Source: an uncultured Acidimicrobiales bacterium (GTDB taxonomy: Bacteria > Actinomycetota > Acidimicrobiia > Acidimicrobiales > SZUA-35). From it: a stretch of DNA of 64,000 nt. Each line of letters opens with the position of its first letter. Position 1 is the stretch's first letter. The DNA lies in contig CALEWY010000022.1 in NCBI GenBank assembly GCA_937925335.1, forward strand, positions 40,345-104,344, written 5' to 3'. The notes under the pieces are model-generated. The model ran no database searches and was not told where the DNA came from. It was given only the letters and a program-made list of their open reading frames with translations. Both the position numbers and the translations under genes were made by a program. Positions 25,592 to 32,787 of this stretch are shown one piece after another.

Positions 25592-26149
25592 TCAATCTAC
25601 GGCGGTTGAGGACGGTTCTTCGGAAGCTCGCACCAGGCGGAGCTTTCGTGTTCGCTCAGCGAGTAGCCCAGCGAGGATCGCCAGCACGGCGAGTCCTACG
25701 AATGAAACGATCCAGAACACGATGCTCGGGCCTTCGGAGGGTTGGAGTTGTGACGACGTGATCTCGAACGGTTCTGGGGCCGACGCCGAGTAGCGGAACG
25801 CACGGGCATCACTCACCGGGTCGGTGTCCTCGGAGATGAAGCTGTATCGGAGGACGTATTGACCTTCGATGCTCAGCGGTTCAAAGCCGTAGCGAAGCCA
25901 GTTGTTTGCCCGTTGTTCGACTGTGCCAGGAATGATGGATCCGTCTGGCGCTTCGAGCTCCATCTCCGCTTGTTCGACACCGTCGTTGAAGATCAGATCG
26001 ACGCGGACCACCTCGCCGCCCACCGTTTCGAGCGACCCTGGCGACGATGCCACAACCGAGCTGTGGGCGGACGCGATCGCTCCCGGAGCGATGACGAGGA
26101 TGAGCGCGCCGAGAATGGCGAACAGCGAGCGGATGGAACGGGATGTCAC
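25592..26149 (-). CDS. CopC-domain exported protein with C-terminal membrane anchor
   Basis: A 185-residue protein with a signal peptide (SLFAILGALILVIAPGAIASA) that would expose His as the first mature residue (HSSVVASSPGS). A CopC/YobA-type beta-sandwich follows, then a C-terminal helix (IVFWIVSFVGLAVLAILAGLL) and basic tail. CopC proteins bind copper through the N-terminal His plus a second D-G-H-P site; here that site reads DTDPVS, so the second His is lost and copper affinity is doubtful. GTG 26149 overlaps the SMP-30 gene stop by 4 nt. Confidence 0.8.
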   Translation of the reverse strand: MTSRSIRSLFAILGALILVIAPGAIASAHSSVVASSPGSLETVGGEVVRVDLIFNDGVEQAEMELEAPDGSIIPGTVEQRANNWLRYGFEPLSIEGQYVLRYSFISEDTDPVSDARAFRYSASAPEPFEITSSQLQPSEGPSIVFWIVSFVGLAVLAILAGLLAERTRKLRLVRASEEPSSTAVD

Positions 26150-27069
26150 CCGTTGAAGGCTAGTTCGAGTCCTGCGGTTGGCCAGGGGCGCGATACCAGT
26201 TGGCCGGTGCCGGAGAGAGTGACGAACGCCGTTCGACGGTCGGGTCCGCCGAAGCAGATGTTGGTCGTGATCGGATCGTCGTACGGGACGTGGTGATGAA
26301 CTCCTTGCGGAGTGATGACGGTGATCCCTCCGTTGCGAATCGTTGCAACGCAAACGTTGCCCTCGCCATCGACGGCGAGCGAGTCAAAGAGCGGCCCACC
26401 TTCGGGGTCGGCGAGGACCACCCCGCGATGACCAGGCCCGAAGTAGCCCGCGATCTCACCCGGTCCGCTCAGCTCCCAGGAGTAGAGCCGCCCCTCGTAG
26501 GTCTCGGCGACGTACAGCGTCGCACCATCGGGTGAGAGGCCAACACCGTTCGGCGCGAGCAACGGATGCACGACCTCTCGAATCTCCGAGCCGTCAGCCT
26601 TGGCGTAGTAGAGACCGCCGCGATCTCGAGTTCGAGCGCGGTTCTTTCCGTGATCGGTAAACCAGAACCCACCCGTCTCATCGAAGACGAGATCATTCGG
26701 GCCGCAAAGCCGGTGCCCTTCGGCGTGGGTGTACAGCTCCTCGACATCACCCGTCTCGAGGTCGACGCGTTGAATCGACCCGCCCGCATAGTCGTCCGGT
26801 TGCTCGCCTGGCATCGTGAGTCCGTTCGCCTCGGACCACTCAAACCCGCCGTTGTTGCAGATGTAGACCTTGCCATCCGGCCCGATCGCCGCCCCGTTTG
26901 GCCCACCACCACAATCGGCGATGACGTCGACGGAGCCATCGGTAGCGACCCTGCTCAGCGTTCCCCGTTTGATCTCGACGAGCACGATCGAGCCGTCGGC
27001 CATCGCGATCGGGCCCTCGGGGAACTCCAAGCCGGTGGCGATGACGGTGGTCTCGGCATCGACGGTCAT
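26146..27069 (-). CDS. SMP-30/gluconolactonase-family protein
   Basis: The 307-residue beta-propeller protein belongs to the SMP-30/gluconolactonase/LRE family of calcium-dependent lactonases. Visible blocks include GLEFPEGPIAMADGSIVLVE at the N-terminus with the metal-ligand Glu, HRLCGPNDLVFDETGGFWFTD with the conserved Asn-Asp, APNGVGLSPDGATLYVAET with Asn, and DSLAVDGEGNVCVATI with Asp. All four metal-site positions appear present. It would hydrolyse a sugar-type lactone. It overlaps the VOC gene upstream and the CopC gene downstream by 4 nt each. Confidence 0.9.
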   Translation of the reverse strand: MTVDAETTVIATGLEFPEGPIAMADGSIVLVEIKRGTLSRVATDGSVDVIADCGGGPNGAAIGPDGKVYICNNGGFEWSEANGLTMPGEQPDDYAGGSIQRVDLETGDVEELYTHAEGHRLCGPNDLVFDETGGFWFTDHGKNRARTRDRGGLYYAKADGSEIREVVHPLLAPNGVGLSPDGATLYVAETYEGRLYSWELSGPGEIAGYFGPGHRGVVLADPEGGPLFDSLAVDGEGNVCVATIRNGGITVITPQGVHHHVPYDDPITTNICFGGPDRRTAFVTLSGTGQLVSRPWPTAGLELAFNG

Positions 27070-27719
27070 CCGGCGGTCGAACGGATCGTCAGCTCATCAC
27101 CGGAGTTGGCGAATCGCAGAACTGCTTCGAGGCTGGCTGCGCCGTCGCTGATATCGAGCTTCGACCCGGTGGCAGCCTCGACCGCGGCCGAGATCGCGGC
27201 ACCATTCGGGTGGCTGATCGACAACGACTCGAGCGAGCACTCCGGGTTGAGGTCGGCCGCTGGGTGGGCGGCGTCGTCCCACTGGATGAAGAACGGCATG
27301 ACCATCGCCAACTCTTCGGTTGGCGGAACACAGAGCTTCCAAGCGAGACGAACGCCGTCAGGCCGGGTCCGCTCCATCGCAATGACTGGGCCGGTCTCGA
27401 ACCCGTGCTCGCCCAGCGTTGCGGCGACGGCATCAACGTCATCGACCGCCAGCGCGAAGCGAGCGAACGCATGCGCCGATCGTCGGTCGATCTCGAATGG
27501 CCTCGGGTCAGCAGGTTTCGGCTGCTCGAGGTCGGGGCCGATCAGCTCGATGTAGGTGGTGCCGTCGATCCCGATCAGCTCATTACGAGTGCCAACACCC
27601 GTGTGCGACCCACCCGGCGTCGCTGGTTGGCCAGCGACGCCAGCCCACCATTCGCCGAGTGCTTCCAAGTCGGGGCCGGCGAGTACGAGGTGATCAATGC
27701 GTGAGAGGTCGCTCATCAC
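27066..27719 (-). CDS. VOC/glyoxalase-like domain protein
   Basis: A 217-residue protein beginning IDHLVLAGPDLEALGEWWAG, characteristic of the Glyoxalase_3-type VOC family. A second half runs through SLSISHPNGAAISAAVEAAT. The first-strand His (IDHLVLA) and TTYIELIGPD Glu could serve as metal ligands. The substrate is unknown. It is the first gene of a tightly overlapping run VOC-SMP30-CopC-rimO-pgsA, so it may be expressed with rRNA/tRNA-modification housekeeping genes. Confidence 0.82.
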   Translation of the reverse strand: MMSDLSRIDHLVLAGPDLEALGEWWAGVAGQPATPGGSHTGVGTRNELIGIDGTTYIELIGPDLEQPKPADPRPFEIDRRSAHAFARFALAVDDVDAVAATLGEHGFETGPVIAMERTRPDGVRLAWKLCVPPTEELAMVMPFFIQWDDAAHPAADLNPECSLESLSISHPNGAAISAAVEAATGSKLDISDGAASLEAVLRFANSGDELTIRSTAG

Positions 27720-27754
27720 AACGGTCTAGTGCTCGGCGGGCATTCCGCCAATTC

Positions 27755-27805
27755 AGTCCAGGCTCGAACTCGGTTCCAGACTCGAACTCGCCACCGGCCT
27801 GGACT
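27755..27805 (-). terminator. Possible terminator and short repeats downstream of the ABC exporter
   Basis: AGTCCAGGC (27755-27763) is complementary to GCCTGGACT (27797-27805) with a 33-nt intervening segment containing CTCGAACTCG twice. GGACTCAGTGC also occurs twice between about 27801 and 27830. The loop is long and there is no T-tract, so this is weak evidence for a terminator. Confidence 0.3.
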
Positions 27806-27821
27806 CAGTGCTGGCCGGGAC

Positions 27822-29645
27822 TCAGTGCAGGCCGGAACGCTGCAGACCCCACATCTCTGCAAAGCGGCCCGGTGACGCCAGCAGATCCTCCTTGCGCCCC
27901 TCCTCCACCACGCGGCCGCCTTCGATCACCAGGATGCGATCGACATCGTTGAGCGTGGCAAGGCGATGGGCGATCACGATCGCAGCGCGCCCTTCCCACA
28001 GCTCGAGCAACGCCGCTTGGATGTGCGCCTCGGTCTCGGAGTCGAGCGCGGAGGTCGCCTCGTCGAGGATGACGAGGTCGGACTCCTTCAAGAACGCACG
28101 AGCGATTGCGATGCGTTGTCGCTGACCCAGACTCAGCTTGATCCCTCGCTCCCCAACCAGTGTCTGGAAGCCCTTCGGGAGCGATTCGATGAACTCGGCG
28201 ATGTTTGCCTTCTCTGCGGCGAGTCGAATCTTGGCTGGATCCGCCGCACCTGGTTCGGCATAACCGATGTTGTATTCGATGGTCTCTTGGAAGAGCGACG
28301 TGTCCTGCGGAACATATGACTGCAGCGCAGCAAGCTCGCTCGGCCCAACGGGCTGACCATCGACGAGAATCTCTCCGCTGGTCGGGCGGTAGAAGCCGAG
28401 CAGGAGCTTGATGAGCGTCGACTTGCCCTCGCCGCTCTTCCCGACGATCCCGAGCCGCTCGCCTCGCCGAACCGTGAAGCTGACGTCGTCGAGCACCAGT
28501 CGATCGGGCTCGTCGGGGTAGGCGAATCGAACGTTCCGAACCTCGATGCTCTCGACGATTCGTCCGGCGATGGGTTCCACCCGGTCGCTCGATGCATCGC
28601 GCGCATCGCCGGACGGCTCAGCCTCCGCTCGTTTGGACGAAGCGACCGGGTCATCAACGATGTTGTGGCCCGGGAACAGGTAGTTGTAGGCCTCTCGATA
28701 GGCAGCGGATTTGTCGATCCACTCACCGAGGTTGTGGACCACATTCCAGTACTGAGAGGTGAAGTCGATCAGCACCGTGACCGAGACGATCATGGCTTGG
28801 AACGAGATCGAACCCCGGTCGAACTGATACCAACTGAAGCCCATCACGGCGGCCCAGAGCATTCCCCGGATGAGTAGCGACGAAACCGTCCAGTACGTCG
28901 AGAGCGCATACCCGGCGCGGACGTCGTCCTTGATCAGATCGTCGAGTTGCTGGTCGTTGCGCGCAATCTCTTTGTGTTGTGCTCGGAACGAGAAGACGTT
29001 GACGAAGTTGGCGTAGGAATCGAACACGCGTCCCGTATTCGTGGCCGTGGTGTTCGTGAGGTGGCGTTGACGGGCGTTGACGGGGCCAGCGACGGACGTG
29101 AGTGCAACACCGGCGATCAACAAGAAGGCGGCGTAGACGATGGCGTTGCCCGCGGCGGTCTGCCAGAGCAGCACGATGTAGACCGGGATCGACACGAGAA
29201 CCGGCAAGAAGCCGTAATGGGCGGCATCCCACAAAACCTGCGTGTGGGAGCGAACGTCATTGACGTAGCTTGCGACCTTGCCCGAGGGACGGTCGACGAA
29301 GCGTTGGTAGCCCTCGGACCACACGGTGTCGAAGGCAAACCGCTTGAACTCATAGGTCAGCGGATTGATCTTGGCGGCGACGAAGTAGTCGGCAGCCGAC
29401 CAGATGATGAAATGCGCGAAGCCCGTGACGAAAAGCAAGATCAAGAACCGCCCGGCTCGCCCAGGGTCATCACTCGATGTTGCGAACTCAGCCAGGAAGT
29501 ACGGGTGCAAGGCTGGCAGGACGGAAGCGATCGTCCGGAGCACCGTGGCGACCACGAATCGACCCCGATACAGCCCGATCAGCGATCGAAGAGCGGCGAA
29601 TGATTGATCGCCCAAATCTGCCGAACGATGAGGGTCACCAACCAT
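27822..29645 (-). CDS. ABC transporter half-exporter (fused permease and ATPase)
   Basis: The 607-residue protein has an N-terminal type-IV transmembrane domain of about 330 residues with six expected helices (FLILLFVTGFAHFIIWSAA, FLPVLVSIPVYIVLL, IVYAAFLLIAGVALTS and others). A nucleotide-binding domain follows: Walker A IVGKSGEGKSTLIKLL, Q-loop SYVPQDTSLF, signature LSLGQRQRIAIA, Walker B DLVILDEATSALDSET, and H-loop IVIAHRL. It would function as a dimer. A polar linker (residues about 335-370) joins the domains. The substrate (lipid, drug or peptide) cannot be told. Confidence 0.95.
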   Translation of the reverse strand: MVGDPHRSADLGDQSFAALRSLIGLYRGRFVVATVLRTIASVLPALHPYFLAEFATSSDDPGRAGRFLILLFVTGFAHFIIWSAADYFVAAKINPLTYEFKRFAFDTVWSEGYQRFVDRPSGKVASYVNDVRSHTQVLWDAAHYGFLPVLVSIPVYIVLLWQTAAGNAIVYAAFLLIAGVALTSVAGPVNARQRHLTNTTATNTGRVFDSYANFVNVFSFRAQHKEIARNDQQLDDLIKDDVRAGYALSTYWTVSSLLIRGMLWAAVMGFSWYQFDRGSISFQAMIVSVTVLIDFTSQYWNVVHNLGEWIDKSAAYREAYNYLFPGHNIVDDPVASSKRAEAEPSGDARDASSDRVEPIAGRIVESIEVRNVRFAYPDEPDRLVLDDVSFTVRRGERLGIVGKSGEGKSTLIKLLLGFYRPTSGEILVDGQPVGPSELAALQSYVPQDTSLFQETIEYNIGYAEPGAADPAKIRLAAEKANIAEFIESLPKGFQTLVGERGIKLSLGQRQRIAIARAFLKESDLVILDEATSALDSETEAHIQAALLELWEGRAAIVIAHRLATLNDVDRILVIEGGRVVEEGRKEDLLASPGRFAEMWGLQRSGLH

Positions 29646-29771
29646 CTGGCGACACTACTTGGACCGGGTGACATCCCCCGGCGAATTCTCTCGTTGGAGC
29701 AGCCGATCGGCGGGCGCCACCGAGGACACGGCACCAAGAAGAGCAGGACCGGGGCGGCGATCGAGGAACGA

Positions 29772-30644
29772 TCAGGTCCGAAGAAGTGGACGTGTGAGAC
29801 AGGTTGGGCCGCCTTCACACGGGATGCAGAGCTCGTCGGCGTCGAAGAGAACCACCTCGCACCCGGCATCGCGCATCAGTGCATGTGTGCGATCGAAACC
29901 GGCGATGGCGATGACGTGCCGAGGTGCGGTCGCCAGCACGTTGAGGTTGAGGCCAAGGCTTGCGTTGAACTCTTCGGGTGGGGCGGCGAGCAGCTCGTAG
30001 CCCATCTCTTCCATGAGCTGGAACAACGCCACCGGCATCAGCGGTGCATGAACGAGCGCGAGGTCGGTATCGAGCGGGCTGACCACCGACATCAGGTGGA
30101 GGCATGCGTCGGGACCCTCGTGGAACGGCATGTCGAACACGACGAGCTCGACGCCCTGCGGTTTGAGGATCTCAGCGAGCTGGTCGATGCCGTACTGGTT
30201 CGTGCGGAAACCGCGCCCGACGGCCAGCGACGTCTCATCAAGCCAGAACATGTCGCCACCCTCGACGACACCGGGCGCTTGGATCGCGCCGAGAACCGGG
30301 ATGTCGTTGGTGGCGTAGAACGTCTCGTGAAGTGCCGCCTCACCGAGGCGCAGGTCCTTACCGGGCCGCAACACCACAGCTCCGCCGGGGACGACGAACG
30401 ACGGGTCGTAGGTGAAGATGGAGTCGGCCAGCTCGTCGCTCGTGTCGTCGAACCACACGATCTCGGCCCCGGAAGCCACAACCAGGTTGACGAAGGTGTC
30501 GTATTGCGATGTCAGCGCGGCGGAGTCGAGCGGTTTTGTGTAGTGCCAGCGATTCGGGTCAGCGGTGAGGATCGCTCCCGGTCGCCGGAGGCCAACCCGC
30601 TTCAGCGAACCGGCCATCGATGACACGCCGAAAGTCTTGGTCAT
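29772..30644 (-). CDS. DDAH/arginine-deiminase superfamily amidinohydrolase
   Basis: A 290-residue protein of the guanidino-group-modifying pentein superfamily, closest in layout to dimethylarginine dimethylaminohydrolase. Motifs are GVVEGGDMFWLDE, GRGFRTN, the catalytic His in DACLHLMSVVSPLD, and the nucleophilic Cys C282 in EGGPTCLTRPL. It would convert arginine or a methylated arginine to citrulline plus ammonia or methylamine. Its start overlaps the upstream cation antiporter stop by 4 nt, an unusual pairing. Arginine deiminase or amidinotransferase activity cannot be excluded. Confidence 0.87.
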   Translation of the reverse strand: MTKTFGVSSMAGSLKRVGLRRPGAILTADPNRWHYTKPLDSAALTSQYDTFVNLVVASGAEIVWFDDTSDELADSIFTYDPSFVVPGGAVVLRPGKDLRLGEAALHETFYATNDIPVLGAIQAPGVVEGGDMFWLDETSLAVGRGFRTNQYGIDQLAEILKPQGVELVVFDMPFHEGPDACLHLMSVVSPLDTDLALVHAPLMPVALFQLMEEMGYELLAAPPEEFNASLGLNLNVLATAPRHVIAIAGFDRTHALMRDAGCEVVLFDADELCIPCEGGPTCLTRPLLRT

Positions 30645-31627
30645 CGCAACGTCCCGAGGAACATCAGAGCGGACTCACCATCGGCTTCGCCGAGGTAGGT
30701 CAGGATCAAGAACCCAACGAACACAGCGAGAAGTACGTATCCCTCGAGCTTGCCAATGGTTCGGCGAGCAGCCATCAGCAAGAAGACGCCAACACACACG
30801 GCGGCCATGACGTAGAGGTCGCTGGCGGCGAGCGATGGATCGGTGATCGAACCGTCGCCGAGGAGACCAACGACGGCACCAACGGCGAGCGAGTTGAACA
30901 GGTTTGAACCCATCAGGTTTCCAACGATGAGCTCATCGTGGCCGGCCTTTGCCGCCGCGATCGCCGTCACGAGTTCGGGCAGCGAGGTGCCGATCGCGAC
31001 GAGTGTGATCCCGACAAACCCATCGTTGAATCCGAGCTCGTCAGCGACTCCGGTTGCCCCCCAGACGAGCACCCACGCGCCTGCGACGGTTGCGAGGAGA
31101 CCGACGACCGTTCGGATTGCGGTTGATGCGATGGTCGCATCCTCGTCGATGTCTTCGGTCACTTCCTCAACGAGGGGGGTATTCGGACCTGTCTGACTGA
31201 TCAGCAGGTAGAGCCCGACGAACATGAAGAGCAAGAGCACGAGGCCTTCGCTTCGGCTGATGCCTCCTTGGAGAAGCAGCGCGAACACGAGCGCAGCACC
31301 CGTGGCAAGTGGGGCCTCACGACGAAGAACCGTCGAGTCGATCTTGAGCGGAATCATGAGCGCTGCCGCGCCGAGGATCAGCGAAAGGTTGGCGATGTTT
31401 GAACCAATGATGTTGCCGATGCCGAGATCGTCGTCACCCTGCGTCGCGGCGATTCCGGAGACGACCATCTCGGGAGCGCTCGTGCCGAATCCGACAACAA
31501 CCGCGCCGACGATGATCGGCGAGATCTTGAGAAGTGAAGCGAGGCCAGCGGCTCCGTCGACGAATTCGTCGGCGGCCTTCGACAAGACGGCAATTCCGAT
31601 GACGGTTGCGAGCAGGCCGATGAGCAT
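30641..31627 (-). CDS. CaCA-family calcium/cation antiporter
   Basis: The 328-residue integral membrane protein carries the two inverted alpha repeats of YrbG/CaCA exchangers: GFGTSAPEMVVSG in the first half and AIGTSLPELVTAI in the second, each with the essential Glu. About ten hydrophobic helices are visible, with an acidic cytoplasmic loop (EEVTEDIDEDAT) between halves. It would exchange Ca2+ (or another cation) for Na+ or H+. It is translationally coupled to the DDAH-like gene. Confidence 0.93.
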   Translation of the reverse strand: MLIGLLATVIGIAVLSKAADEFVDGAAGLASLLKISPIIVGAVVVGFGTSAPEMVVSGIAATQGDDDLGIGNIIGSNIANLSLILGAAALMIPLKIDSTVLRREAPLATGAALVFALLLQGGISRSEGLVLLLFMFVGLYLLISQTGPNTPLVEEVTEDIDEDATIASTAIRTVVGLLATVAGAWVLVWGATGVADELGFNDGFVGITLVAIGTSLPELVTAIAAAKAGHDELIVGNLMGSNLFNSLAVGAVVGLLGDGSITDPSLAASDLYVMAAVCVGVFLLMAARRTIGKLEGYVLLAVFVGFLILTYLGEADGESALMFLGTLR

Positions 31628-31736
31628 GAGGAGCGATGCTAGACGCCTGGTTCACCATCAACGCCGTGATCGCCACACTGTCCGCTGAACGGTTCCCGCT
31701 GCGCTGTGGCTGGGGTTTTCACTCCGCTGTCGCTGG

Positions 31737-32627
31737 CTACTGAGACTGGCGAGTCCAGATCTTCGGATAGAGGTCAGTTCCCACCGGGTCGCCAGGGGCA
31801 AGCCCAACCTCGGTCATGATCTGCGAGTGATCGGGATCCATACCCTCGGCGCGGAAGTTGATCCGCACATCGTCGCCCAACCACTGCGTGTTGAACACTT
31901 GTAGATCTCGGCCTGGTGCGAGGTTGCCGGAGCCGCCGTGGATCATCCGAGCGTTGAAGATGGCGACGTCACCCGGCTCCATGTCCCAGCTCAGGATGTC
32001 GAACGCGTCTCGATTGCCCTCGATGTCGGGAAACGGCACCGTTCCGTCTTCGGCCATCTCGACCTGATCCCGGGCGTCACCCGTCATCGCGCCGAAGTTT
32101 GTTTGGCGGAAGCGTTCGGTCCAGCGATGCGAACCCTTCACGAACTCGAGCGCGCTGCACTTCTCAACCGGTACGAGCGGCATCCACGACGAACACGTGT
32201 TGAACCCCTCGACCGACCAAAAGGGTTCGTCTTGGTGGAACGGTGTTCGGAACTGGTTGCCGGGTGTGCGGGTGAAGATGGCGTCGAAGAAGAAGTTGAC
32301 GGCTTCGGCCTGCAGCAATCGTCCAGCGAGCTCACCCATCGGGGACTCGAAGATGAAGCGGCGATAGGCCGGGATGTCTTGCCAGACCTGGCTGTCGTAT
32401 CGGGACTCGCGGCCCTGCTCGTCTCGATCCCACAACCGCGCCCGAGGGCTCGGATTCGCCATGTTTTGAGCGACACCCTCGCGAAGCTCGGCGATCCACT
32501 CCTCGCTGATCACCTGACGCAGACAAACAACGCCCGCCTCGGCGAACGTTGCAATGTCTTGCTCGGTCACGAGGGAGTTGTGCTCCCCGGCCACAGATTG
32601 TCCGGTGGTGACTGGCGTCGGCTTCAC
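31737..32627 (-). CDS. Phytanoyl-CoA dioxygenase family (PhyH) Fe(II)/2-oxoglutarate oxygenase
   Basis: A 296-residue double-stranded beta-helix oxygenase. The iron-binding facial triad appears as HxD in PFHQDEPFWS and a distal His in ARMIHGGSGN, followed by Arg for 2-oxoglutarate (GRDLQVFNTQW). It would hydroxylate an unidentified substrate using O2 and 2-oxoglutarate; marine actinobacteria have many such proteins. It stands alone, with 109 nt to the antiporter gene and 160 nt to ftsK. Confidence 0.88.
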   Translation of the reverse strand: MKPTPVTTGQSVAGEHNSLVTEQDIATFAEAGVVCLRQVISEEWIAELREGVAQNMANPSPRARLWDRDEQGRESRYDSQVWQDIPAYRRFIFESPMGELAGRLLQAEAVNFFFDAIFTRTPGNQFRTPFHQDEPFWSVEGFNTCSSWMPLVPVEKCSALEFVKGSHRWTERFRQTNFGAMTGDARDQVEMAEDGTVPFPDIEGNRDAFDILSWDMEPGDVAIFNARMIHGGSGNLAPGRDLQVFNTQWLGDDVRINFRAEGMDPDHSQIMTEVGLAPGDPVGTDLYPKIWTRQSQ

Positions 32628-32787
32628 AAGCGAAACGTACTAGTCGTTTCGGTTTCGCTGAAGCGAACCTGCGCCATTCCCGCTAAGGGGCCGCGCAGAC
32701 AGGTAAGGCATCGCACTGCGATTCTCCTCCTCCCGTCGTCGAAACACCACGCTGGGCTGTCTGGTCGATGAGTCGTACGGCTACCTC

